7,145 nt of DNA from an uncultured Lachnospiraceae bacterium (GCA_946538445.1 CAMNGO010000105.1:1-7145); one strand, 5' to 3'. Positions 1 through 6,400 are shown, counted from the stretch's first letter. Notes: generated from the letters alone by a model not told the origin. Made by a program: numbers and translations.

Positions 1-4
1 TAAC

Positions 5-50
5 TTTTTCAAACACAGCGCAACTCTTCTGTTGCGCTGTGTTTGAAAAA
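5..50. repeat. Perfect 20-bp inverted repeat (46-nt hairpin)
   Basis: Arms 5-24 and 31-50 are exact reverse complements around a 6-nt loop (25-30). The GC-containing core is flanked by T5 on the left and A5 on the right, the reverse of a normal intrinsic terminator, which has A before and T after the stem. It therefore lacks a U-tract directly after the stem on either strand; the nearest T-run on the + strand is at 63-71, about 13 nt further. It may be an RNA 3'-end stabiliser, a processed terminator or a mobile-element remnant. The structure is certain; its role is not. Confidence 0.85.
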
Positions 51-144
51 TAAAGATTTATATTTTTTTTTATCCCTCCGTCAAAGTGTTTCGTACTAGT
101 AAGTGTAAGAGGAAAGAGAAAAAGAAAAACGGAGGAAAACAGAC

Positions 145-357
145 ATGACAGAAAGAACATTAGTAAAAGCAATCTTAGGCCTTGGAGTATTTTTCGCACT
201 GGCAGTAGGAATTATTAATATGGGACACATCGATACCACAAGAAGAACTTGTTCCGAGACAACTGTTCCGGGAATCGTTCGTGAAGTAGGAACACTTAAT
301 GCAGATACAACCGTTCCGGTTAATGCATTCAACCTTAACAATGTTGTTTACAGATAA
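145..357 (+). CDS. Small single-pass membrane or secreted protein, 70 aa, function unknown
   Basis: A GGAGG ribosome binding site at 131-135, 9 nt before the ATG, and an intrinsic terminator 20 nt after the stop make this a credible stand-alone small gene. Residues 9-27 form one hydrophobic segment preceded by R4 and K8, which suggests the N terminus is inside and the C-terminal ~42 residues are outside. No clear signal-peptidase AxA site or lipobox is seen, so an anchored protein is more likely than a released one. The tail has a basic patch with a single cysteine (RRTC) and two copies of the tetrapeptide TTVP about 17 residues apart. I do not recognise a family. No convincing promoter was found in 51-130 on this strand, so it may be read from upstream of the window. 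Confidence 0.72.
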   Translation: MTERTLVKAILGLGVFFALAVGIINMGHIDTTRRTCSETTVPGIVREVGTLNADTTVPVNAFNLNNVVYR

Positions 358-375
358 ATAGATAAGCGATAAAAG

Positions 376-402
376 AAAAACACCGTTCGCGGTGTTTTTT
401 TT
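376..402 (+). terminator. Rho-independent terminator of the 70-aa gene
   Basis: A 10-bp stem (376-385 with 390-399) closes on a UUCG loop and runs directly into eight T residues (395-402). The A5 on the left arm pairs with the T-tract. It lies 20 nt after the stop at 357 and separates this gene from the next promoter. Confidence 0.92.
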
Positions 403-420
403 ACGCCCAGATTTCAGAAT

Positions 421-471
421 GACGAAAATACGACCTAATAGGACGTGATTACGGCACAATAGAACGTAATT
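421..471. promoter_or_regulatory. Three imperfect repeats at 21-bp phase, candidate regulator sites
   Basis: GACGAAAAT (421-429), GACGTGATT (442-450) and AACGTAATT (463-471) are spaced exactly 21 bp apart, which is two helical turns. The last two extend leftwards into a longer repeat with 16 of 21 positions identical (430-450 against 451-471). They end 18 bp before the -35 box at 490, a plausible activator position. Nine-base half-sites with 12-bp spacers resemble the geometry of LytTR-domain regulators, but the bases match that consensus only partly. The geometry is seen; binding is inferred. Confidence 0.4.
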
Positions 472-489
472 CTCATGGCGCTCCTCTCA

Positions 490-518
490 TTGACTTTATG
501 ATTGTATATGAATACAAT
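490..518 (+). promoter_or_regulatory. Sigma-A-type promoter for the 307-aa membrane protein
   Basis: TTGACT (490-495), a 17-bp spacer and TACAAT (513-518) match the consensus at five of six positions in each box. Transcription should begin near 525, giving a leader of about 47 nt before the ATG at 572. Confidence 0.75.
501..518. promoter_or_regulatory. Inverted repeat overlapping the -10 box, possible operator
   Basis: ATTGTAT (501-507) and ATACAAT (512-518) are perfect inverted 7-mers with a 4-bp centre. The right arm contains the whole -10 box, so a dimeric repressor bound here would block polymerase. AT-rich promoters produce such dyads by chance fairly often, so the operator role is inferred. 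Confidence 0.4.
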
Positions 519-571
519 GATAGCAAATGCATAATAACCAGGTTTTTTAGGTTGTAAGGGAGGAATGAAAA

Positions 572-1495
572 ATGATGAAGAGAATGATCATATCAGGAGT
601 CCTTATCGTTGCTATCATACTTTCTGTCTTTGTGGTCTCGCCTCGCATGTCAAAACCTGAGACTTACCAGACGACGATAAAGAAGTTAAATGAGAAGCAA
701 ACCACGGTGCTGGAGATGACAGCAGCCGCTTCCGGGGCTTCTCTGGCCTTGGGCGCTATACCTGGAGACGCCACAACTCCCATCGCCAATAAAGTAATCG
801 ACATGGCGGGCTATTTTGTGATCATATTAAGCGTGATCATCCTGGAGAAATACTTTCTGACTATAGGAGGATATCTTGCTTTTACATGGATCTTGCCGAT
901 TGCGATGGGCTTGTTCATAGTAAGCCTATACTGGAGAAAGGGAATACTGCATCACCTGGCGATAAAACTTCTACTGCTGGGAATAGCCATCATCACCATC
1001 GTCCCCTTGAGTGTAAAAGTCACAGAGATCGTAGAGAAAACCAACGAGGCGTCCATCAATTCCACTATGGAGAACTTTAAAGAGATCCAGAAAGAAGTGG
1101 AGGAGACCACAGAGGTGGAGACGCCTGATCTGTCCACGGAAGAGCAGGAGAGTACAGGCCCGCTTGACTTCATATCAGGGATGAAGGAGAAGATGGATGA
1201 TGTGGTGGAAGATACCAAGAAGAAGCTGGAAGATACAGCCAATTCCATCACTCAGCTATCCAAGGAAGCTATCCAGAAAGCCAAAGATGTCATGAATGAC
1301 TTTGTGGAGATTGTAGTAATCATGTTGGTGACAACCTGTGGTATCCCGATTCTCACCCTGGTCCTTATGGTCTGGATCGTAAAGACCTTGTTAGGATTGG
1401 ACCTGGTAATGCTCAGACAAGGGGAATATGCCAGGATTCCCTGGAAAATGAGTGGGCGCCGCCCGGAACTACCAACTAAGAAAGATGGGGAATAG
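572..1495 (+). CDS. Polytopic membrane protein with coiled-coil-like segment, 307 aa, unknown
   Basis: The start is supported by AAGGGAGG (556-563), 8 nt before the ATG; a second ATG follows at once (575). Hydrophobic segments lie at about residues 6-23, 79-95, 99-118, 128-147 and 244-271. Between the last two, residues 150-243 form a long charged stretch rich in E, K, D and T. It includes a Thr/Glu-rich low-complexity part (175-196) and an amphipathic, coiled-coil-like part (200-240). The C-terminal tail (282-307) is basic (RR, KK), suggesting that it is cytoplasmic. Topology is uncertain: the WRK at 121-123 conflicts with a simple alternating model from an inside N terminus. No catalytic motif, ATP-binding site or known family signature was seen. 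The gene appears monocistronic, with its own promoter upstream and a separate promoter before trpB. Confidence 0.85.
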   Translation: MMKRMIISGVLIVAIILSVFVVSPRMSKPETYQTTIKKLNEKQTTVLEMTAAASGASLALGAIPGDATTPIANKVIDMAGYFVIILSVIILEKYFLTIGGYLAFTWILPIAMGLFIVSLYWRKGILHHLAIKLLLLGIAIITIVPLSVKVTEIVEKTNEASINSTMENFKEIQKEVEETTEVETPDLSTEEQESTGPLDFISGMKEKMDDVVEDTKKKLEDTANSITQLSKEAIQKAKDVMNDFVEIVVIMLVTTCGIPILTLVLMVWIVKTLLGLDLVMLRQGEYARIPWKMSGRRPELPTKKDGE

Positions 1496-1564
1496 GAAAA
1501 GTACATAATTACTATTTCGAATTACCTTATTAGAATAATGCATTACTTTCCTATAAAAATAGAA

Positions 1565-1593
1565 TAGATTTGTTGCTGTTCATATGTTAAAAT
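1565..1593 (+). promoter_or_regulatory. Candidate extended -10 promoter for the trpB-type gene
   Basis: TGTTAAAAT (1585-1593) contains a TGn extension and a -10 (TAAAAT, 1588-1593). A weak -35 (TAGATT, 1565-1570) sits 17 bp upstream. Transcription would start near 1600 and leave a leader of about 50 nt, too short for a T-box or a classical trp leader-peptide attenuator. The rest of 1496-1651 is AT-rich, and I see no GC-rich terminator for the preceding gene in it. Confidence 0.4.
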
Positions 1594-1651
1594 ATTCTTT
1601 AAATCATGACAAAATGATATGACAGTACGAAACAGGAAAGGATACCGAAAG

Positions 1652-2905
1652 ATGAATAAATACAGAGATTATGATAATTACCTGAAGGAACATCCCACCG
1701 CTGATGGATATTTTGGAAAATATGGTGGAAACTATCTGGAGGACCCGGAGCTGATCAAGGCCTTTAACGAGTATGCGGAAGCATATCATACCATCGCTCA
1801 GTCCGCCCAGTTCATCTCCGAACTGCGCCGGATCCGAAGGGATTTCCAGGGGCGTCCCACACCGGTATACCATTGCCAGAACCTGTCCAATCTCCTGGGA
1901 AGGACCCAGATTTACTTAAAGAGAGAAGATCTGAACCACACCGGTGCCCACAAATTAAATCATTGTATGGGCGAGGGTCTTTTAGCCAAATATATGGGTA
2001 AAAAGAAGCTGATTGCCGAGACCGGTGCCGGGCAGCACGGCGTTGCCCTTGCAACAGCAGCTGCATATTTCGGACTGGAATGTGACATCTACATGGGTGA
2101 AGTGGACATCGCGAAGCAGGCACCGAATGTTACCCGCATGAAGATGCTCGGGGCAAATGTGGTACCTGTCAGTTTTGGATTAAAAACCCTGAAGGAAGCA
2201 GTGGACGCAGCCTTCGTGGCATATGGAAAAGAATATAAAGATGCGGTTTATTGTATCGGTACTGCTGCCGGCCCGCACCCCTTCCCGCTGATGGTACGTG
2301 ATTTCCAGTACGTGGTGGGCGAGGAAGCCAGAGAACAGTTTGTCTCCCAGACCGGCCACCTCCCGGATCAGGTGGTTGCCTGTGTGGGTGGAGGATCCAA
2401 TTCCATCGGTATGTTTACACCTTTCCTGGCTGATCCCGTGGAACTGGTGGGTGTGGAACCGCTTGGTCGTGGCCCGAAACTGGGGGATCATGCCGCTTCC
2501 ATTACCTATGGCAAGGAAGGTGTCATGCATGGATTCAACAGTATCATGCTTGCAGACGCAAATGGAGAACCTGCTCCGGTGTATTCCAACGCCAGTGGTC
2601 TGGATTATCCGGCTGCCGGTCCGGAACATGCCATGCTTCATGACATGGACAGGGTAAAATATACAACCATCGATGACGAACGTGCCATCGAGGCACTGTT
2701 CCTGCTGTCCAGACACGAAGGAATCATTCCGGCCATCGAGAGTTCGCATGCCCTTGCTTATGCCATAAAGGTCGCCAGAACCGGAATGACGGGTTCCATT
2801 CTCGTGAACCTTTCCGGACGTGGGGATAAGGACCTTGACTTCGTGGTGGAAAACTATGGATACGGTCCGGAATTCCTTGCCAAGATGGAGAAAAAAGAGA
2901 AATAA
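1652..2905 (+). CDS. trpB: Stand-alone tryptophan synthase beta chain-like PLP enzyme
   Basis: The 417-aa product has the fold-type II PLP architecture of TrpB, which joins serine and indole to make tryptophan. Hallmarks present are the PLP lysine K101 in HTGAHKLNH, E123 in IAETGAGQHG (the indole-activating Glu), the phosphate loop GGGSN (246-250), D318 in SGLDYP, E363 in IPAIESSH, and S388/R390 in LSGRGDKD. It is slightly longer than typical TrpB1 (about 390-400 aa). It differs at usually conserved spots: HKLNHCMGE where most TrpB1 have HKINN..GQ, and a divergent stretch at 271-312. ATG 1652 is preferred over an in-frame ATG at 1619, because AGGAAAGG (1634-1641) sits 10 nt before 1652 and the protein family begins there. 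No trpA or other trp gene is visible, so it may salvage free indole or act on a related substrate. An HD hydrolase gene follows 52 bp later, probably in the same transcript. Confidence 0.92.
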   Translation: MNKYRDYDNYLKEHPTADGYFGKYGGNYLEDPELIKAFNEYAEAYHTIAQSAQFISELRRIRRDFQGRPTPVYHCQNLSNLLGRTQIYLKREDLNHTGAHKLNHCMGEGLLAKYMGKKKLIAETGAGQHGVALATAAAYFGLECDIYMGEVDIAKQAPNVTRMKMLGANVVPVSFGLKTLKEAVDAAFVAYGKEYKDAVYCIGTAAGPHPFPLMVRDFQYVVGEEAREQFVSQTGHLPDQVVACVGGGSNSIGMFTPFLADPVELVGVEPLGRGPKLGDHAASITYGKEGVMHGFNSIMLADANGEPAPVYSNASGLDYPAAGPEHAMLHDMDRVKYTTIDDERAIEALFLLSRHEGIIPAIESSHALAYAIKVARTGMTGSILVNLSGRGDKDLDFVVENYGYGPEFLAKMEKKEK

Positions 2906-2957
2906 AAGCAAATCAGGTATGACCGATGGGAAAACGGTCAGAAAGGGGATATCAGAA

Positions 2958-3530
2958 ATGTTAACGGTAGAAAAAGCCAAAGAACTGAACAAAGATATGG
3001 TCACAGAAGAAAACCTGATCCTTCATTCCAAAAATGTAAGTTATGCCATGGGTGCCATGGCGGAACACTTCGGGGAGGATGTAGAGTACTGGCAGGCCAT
3101 CGGTTATCTTCATGATTATGATTATGAAAAGTATCCGGAGGAACATCTGCAGCACACCAAGGAACCCCTTCTGGAGGCTGGGGTAGCTGAGGAAGATGTG
3201 CGTGCAATCCTGAGCCATGGCTACGGTATCTGTACCGATGTGAAACCGGAGTCCAACCTGGAGAAAAGCCTTTTTGCCGTGGATGAACTCACCGGAATCA
3301 TCCAGGCTTGCGCAAGAATGAGACCCCATGGTATTACTGATCTGAACACCAAGAGCTTTATGAAGAAATTCAAAGACAAACGATTTGCCGCTAAGTGCGA
3401 CCGTGAATTGATCCGTCAGGGCTGTGATATGTTAGGCATGGAAGTGCGGGACGTAGCTCAGATCTGTATCGACGGGATGAGAGGCCATGCTGCGGAATTG
3501 GGACTGGAAGGAACCGAGGCTGCAGAATGA
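2958..3530 (+). CDS. HD-superfamily metal-dependent hydrolase, 190 aa
   Basis: The ordered metal-binding residues of an HD domain are present: H23 (LHSKN), H52-D53 (YLHDYDYEKYP), a later histidine (H66 or H87, the latter in LSHGYG) and D109 (VDELTG). The length and the LHDYDYEKYPEEH signature resemble the small predicted-hydrolase group COG2316. HD proteins of this kind usually cleave phosphate esters or nucleotides, but the substrate here is unknown. The start at 2958 has a GGGG-containing ribosome binding site (2945-2948) 9 nt upstream; a longer in-frame reading from 2820 overlaps trpB and lacks family similarity, so it was not used. The 52-bp gap from trpB holds no terminator, and a strong terminator follows the stop, which supports a trpB-HD two-gene operon. 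Confidence 0.9.
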   Translation: MLTVEKAKELNKDMVTEENLILHSKNVSYAMGAMAEHFGEDVEYWQAIGYLHDYDYEKYPEEHLQHTKEPLLEAGVAEEDVRAILSHGYGICTDVKPESNLEKSLFAVDELTGIIQACARMRPHGITDLNTKSFMKKFKDKRFAAKCDRELIRQGCDMLGMEVRDVAQICIDGMRGHAAELGLEGTEAAE

Positions 3531-3577
3531 TAAGGCGGATAAAGAAACATAAAATCCATACATAAGACAAACCAAAA

Positions 3578-3608
3578 GGATGCCGTTATAAAACGGCATC
3601 CCTTTTTT
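3578..3608. terminator. Strong intrinsic terminator, probably bidirectional
   Basis: A perfect 10-bp stem (3578-3587 with 3592-3601) and 4-nt loop are followed on the + strand by a six-T run (3603-3608). On the - strand the same stem is followed by four T residues (complement of 3574-3577). It lies 48 nt after the HD gene and about 40 nt past the stop of the convergent secreted-protein gene, so it can end both transcripts. Confidence 0.92.
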
Positions 3609-3644
3609 ATACCTGAAACTTATCAATCTCAAAGTAAATATGGA

Positions 3645-4973
3645 TTATTTTTTAATCTTGATCTTTCTCTTGGTTACAGGTGGTGACCACGCACCGTAAG
3701 TGGCATTTCCTTTGGTTCGGATGGTAAATGCTGTTTTCTTGCCGATGGCTTTTCCACCCACCGTAAATTTGGTGGTGTAAGTCTTCTTATTTCCTTTTAA
3801 GAATTTTGGAAGAGTGACTCCTCCGGCATAGACTTCGATTCCGGCGGCACCCGGTCTTTTTTTGAAAGTAATCTTAACTTTATAGGTAGTTTCTCTGGTC
3901 CAGAATCCTTTCTTGATAATGAATCCGAAAACATTTCGGATGGGTTTTACCCAGACCTTTTTCACCTTAGCCTTGGAGATCTTGATGGATTTGATGGCCG
4001 GTACCTTGGCAGGGCCAGTCTTGATAGCAACTTCACCGGATACAGGACCGATATAATATGAGGAACCTACTTTTTTAACGTAGTAAGCACGCACATAATA
4101 GACGGAGTTGGGACTAAGCCTGTTGACAGTGGACGGAGCATTTACATGGAATGGACCCCACTGTGTGGACCATGTTCCGTTTGCTCCCTTTTTGTAATCC
4201 ACATATACATCTCCATAGCTGGCGGAGCTGAAACCTTTTGCGGTCATATCGAAAGAAGTGCTGTCGGTCTGGAACCAGCTTACATTCAGCTTTGGTGCTT
4301 CATAGATACTTACCTTGAAAGGAATCGGATTGTTACACTGTGTTCCATCGCTCAGCTTTACTCCATAACTATGTGATCCTATGGAGTATTTTTTTGCATC
4401 GAAAGTAAAATTCATCTTTGTTTTCCCAATGTTATAGGAATTAAAAGAAACGATATTGGCCCCATCTATGAGGACACCATTAAATGTGTTTGCAGAATTG
4501 GTGATTTCACCGGTTACGGTGGCAATTCCCGCTTTATTAATGGATATATTGATGTAAGTGCTGACCGGATAATACTTTCCGGCATTTCTGTTATAATACG
4601 TATCGCCTGTTAACGTCTCTGTAATGAATTTGACTTCCTTGCCGTAAAAAGAAGGTAGGATGGTGTAGTAAAATTCTTTGTTCTTACTATCATAAAAACT
4701 GGTTAAATAGGTATCTCCAAACCCCCATTTCACAGCAACCTTGCCGCTTTGATAAAGTGTTTCAAAACTATCCCCCATCTCACTTTTAAGGGAATCCATA
4801 GTTACATATGCCCTGTCGCCGACATAGAAGGTTTTATCTTTATTATAACCTTTTATGATATCGCCCATACCTTCTCCGGCATAGACCTGCTTCGTGTTTA
4901 TATGAAACATAATTCCAAATACAATGAGCAAGGCGATTACAAGTATGCTGCCATGTTTTAATGTTCTCTTCAT
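3645..4973 (-). CDS. Secreted Fn3-like surface protein, 442 aa
   Basis: Residues 1-32 form a typical signal peptide: a basic start, a hydrophobic core at 9-23 and a VYA|G cleavage site after A32. The mature protein is predicted to be mostly beta. Residues about 33-225 have no recognised domain. Residues about 227-319 look like a fibronectin type III-like module, including a TVNRLSPNSVYYVRAYYV strand and a closing VAIKT. Residues about 326-442 form a second, very Lys-rich beta module ending in a YGAWSPP motif, common in Fn3-like repeats of Clostridia surface proteins. There is no LPXTG motif, C-terminal membrane helix, SLH or choline-binding repeat, so attachment could be by charge or absent. 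No enzyme motif was seen. Translation starts from AGGAGG 8 nt upstream of the ATG. The gene follows the 453-aa secreted gene after 33 bp and shares its VYAG-D/E-G cleavage site, so the two likely act together. Confidence 0.88.
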   Translation of the reverse strand: MKRTLKHGSILVIALLIVFGIMFHINTKQVYAGEGMGDIIKGYNKDKTFYVGDRAYVTMDSLKSEMGDSFETLYQSGKVAVKWGFGDTYLTSFYDSKNKEFYYTILPSFYGKEVKFITETLTGDTYYNRNAGKYYPVSTYINISINKAGIATVTGEITNSANTFNGVLIDGANIVSFNSYNIGKTKMNFTFDAKKYSIGSHSYGVKLSDGTQCNNPIPFKVSIYEAPKLNVSWFQTDSTSFDMTAKGFSSASYGDVYVDYKKGANGTWSTQWGPFHVNAPSTVNRLSPNSVYYVRAYYVKKVGSSYYIGPVSGEVAIKTGPAKVPAIKSIKISKAKVKKVWVKPIRNVFGFIIKKGFWTRETTYKVKITFKKRPGAAGIEVYAGGVTLPKFLKGNKKTYTTKFTVGGKAIGKKTAFTIRTKGNATYGAWSPPVTKRKIKIKK

Positions 4974-4987
4974 AGAGGTAACCTCCT
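4974..4987 (-). promoter_or_regulatory. Ribosome binding site of the 442-aa gene inside a small dyad
   Basis: Read on the - strand, AGGAGG (4987-4982) is followed by TTA and CCTCT up to the ATG. GGAGG can pair with CCTCT (four Watson-Crick pairs plus one G-U, triloop TTA), which would hide the Shine-Dalgarno from ribosomes. The stem is short, so translational control or coupling to the upstream gene is only a possibility. Confidence 0.4.
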
Positions 4988-5006
4988 TTCTGAATATTTG
5001 TTTTTG

Positions 5007-6368
5007 CTAAAATGCCTTGGATCCGACAACCTCCCAGTAAGGAATTACATTCCACCGAATTGTGATCCCCTCGGCATTTCGGAAATCTACGCCTCCTTTT
5101 CCTTTGATAGTAACAGTTATTTTTTTAGAGCGGTTCTGTTTTAAGTTCAATTTGTAATTTTTAAATTTCTTATGAGCAACTTTTTTGCCGTTACATAACA
5201 GAGTAATTTCTAGTTTTTTGAATTTTATCAATTTGAATATACGAGAATTCTTAGCAAAAAATGTGACTTTATACTTATTTCCGGATAAAACAACCTTCTT
5301 TGGGCTGATACCTGCTCTTCCGTAACTCATACTGTCTGTACTGCTGGTGCCGGAATAGGTTCTGAAATTCCCCTTTCCTTTCATCGCGTTGGATTTTGGT
5401 CCCGCGAAGGTTTTCTTAGCACTTATCGTTATGATGGGCTGAACAGAATATTTCTTGGAACCGGCCTTCTTCCCCGTATGGATATAGGCGGTCTTATCTT
5501 TTCCTAATGTTTTAATCACCTTGCTGCCCATATATACCTTATACCCTGTAGCTCCGGCAATTTTATTCCATTTCAAACCGGCTTTTTTGGCAGAAATCTT
5601 TGTGACGGACAGAGTCGGTTTCTTCAGCTTGGCTGAAGTAACACTTACCGTCCCCCAGCTGGTGGAGTATTTGTCATATCGGAAGACCCGGTATTTAAAT
5701 GTAGTGGTCTGGTCATAAGGAATATTCACATACATGGTATGACTTCCATAATAACCCAGCAGTTTACTGATTATTTTGGTGTTTCCGTTATATATTTCTA
5801 TGCCAATACCATGATCGTATCCGGTCATATCGATGGTTGCAACACCGGGAGTGACACTGAAAGCCCACACTTTTCCTTGATTAAGGCTTGGAGCGCCGGA
5901 TTCTCCGGATTCGCCGGACTCACCGGACTCACCGGATTCACCGGAATCTGAAGCCTTAACAGTAATATCTTCTGAGAAAACCCAATCGCTGTCTGCATAG
6001 GTAACCGTATTGTTGGTATAGGCATAAGCCTGAATCATATAGGTTCCTGATTTAAGACCGGAGAATTGTCCGGGGTTTGAGGATGCTTGTTTGTTGGAGA
6101 GAGTAATCCAATCAGAAAACTCATTTGGCTCAACATCGTTCTTAATGATTCTGGCCTTAAATCCGCCGACGCCCAATTCATAGGGATTCGCAACATTAAT
6201 CGAAAAATTTACGGTTGTCCCGGAAACGGTGAATGTAATACTTGTAGGTTCAGAAAGATGAGTCTTTCCGTCACCGGCATATACATTCATTCCCATACAG
6301 CCCAACACCAAAGTGATAAGCAGTAACGGGCAAAGTATATTTGCTGATAATTGTCGTTTAAACTTCAT
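5007..6368 (-). CDS. Secreted multi-module Fn3-like protein with SGE-repeat linker, 453 aa
   Basis: Residues 1-31 are a signal peptide ending VYA|GDG. A cysteine at 24 (VLGC) gives a weak lipobox, so a lipoprotein is possible but less likely. Module 1 (about 38-138) is an Fn3-like beta domain. A linker of five SGE triplets (142-156) follows. Module 2 (about 166-248) is predicted beta. Module 3 (251-312) is the clearest fibronectin III domain, with KISAKKAGLKWNKIAGATGYKVY as its B-C strand region. Residues about 353-453 are a Lys-rich beta module. No sortase motif or catalytic site was seen. I chose ATG 6368 over GTG 6374: GGAGG (6376-6380) lies 7 nt before the ATG, whereas the GTG overlaps the Shine-Dalgarno itself. 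The 442-aa secreted gene follows after 33 bp. Upstream, the EIIB gene ends 63 bp away with no GC-rich terminator between, so co-transcription is possible. Confidence 0.88.
   Translation of the reverse strand: MKFKRQLSANILCPLLLITLVLGCMGMNVYAGDGKTHLSEPTSITFTVSGTTVNFSINVANPYELGVGGFKARIIKNDVEPNEFSDWITLSNKQASSNPGQFSGLKSGTYMIQAYAYTNNTVTYADSDWVFSEDITVKASDSGESGESGESGESGESGAPSLNQGKVWAFSVTPGVATIDMTGYDHGIGIEIYNGNTKIISKLLGYYGSHTMYVNIPYDQTTTFKYRVFRYDKYSTSWGTVSVTSAKLKKPTLSVTKISAKKAGLKWNKIAGATGYKVYMGSKVIKTLGKDKTAYIHTGKKAGSKKYSVQPIITISAKKTFAGPKSNAMKGKGNFRTYSGTSSTDSMSYGRAGISPKKVVLSGNKYKVTFFAKNSRIFKLIKFKKLEITLLCNGKKVAHKKFKNYKLNLKQNRSKKITVTIKGKGGVDFRNAEGITIRWNVIPYWEVVGSKAF
5901..5945 (-). repeat. Five tandem 9-bp units encoding the SGE linker
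   Basis: The + strand shows five consecutive 9-bp units of the form NTCNCCGGA (5901, 5910, 5919, 5928, 5937), two of them identical. They encode Ser-Gly-Glu repeats between modules 1 and 2 of the 453-aa secreted protein. Copy-number change would keep the frame and alter only linker length. Confidence 0.88.
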
Positions 6369-6400
6369 TTTCACCCCTCCCCATAGTATTTAATATTTGA

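Noticed and set aside
5..50. Ordinary intrinsic terminator
   Set aside because: The stem is preceded by T and followed by A on both strands, so no U-tract follows it directly.
1619..1651. Longer start for the trpB-type gene at ATG 1619
   Set aside because: No ribosome binding site precedes 1619, and the extra 11 residues are basic and unlike TrpB. AGGAAAGG sits at the right distance for ATG 1652.
1600..1651. T-box or trp attenuator before the trpB-type gene
   Set aside because: The leader is about 50 nt, with no T-box sequence, no Trp-rich leader peptide and no alternative hairpins.
2820..2957. Longer reading frame for the HD hydrolase starting inside trpB
   Set aside because: The 46 extra residues are an out-of-frame reading of trpB's 3' end; ATG 2958 has its own ribosome binding site.
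2180..3004. 274-aa - strand open frame opposite trpB
   Set aside because: Low-complexity, Cys/His-rich antisense translation of a well-supported gene, with no ribosome binding site or family resemblance.
5901..5945. CRISPR-like array
   Set aside because: Units are 9 bp and contiguous, with no spacers, and lie in frame inside a coding region.
5739..5951. 70-aa + strand frame rich in GLTG-like repeats
   Set aside because: It is the antisense reading of the SGE-coding tandem repeat in the secreted protein gene.
6369..6374. GTG start for the 453-aa secreted protein
   Set aside because: The GTG is within the G-rich Shine-Dalgarno tract; ATG 6368 has correct 7-nt spacing.
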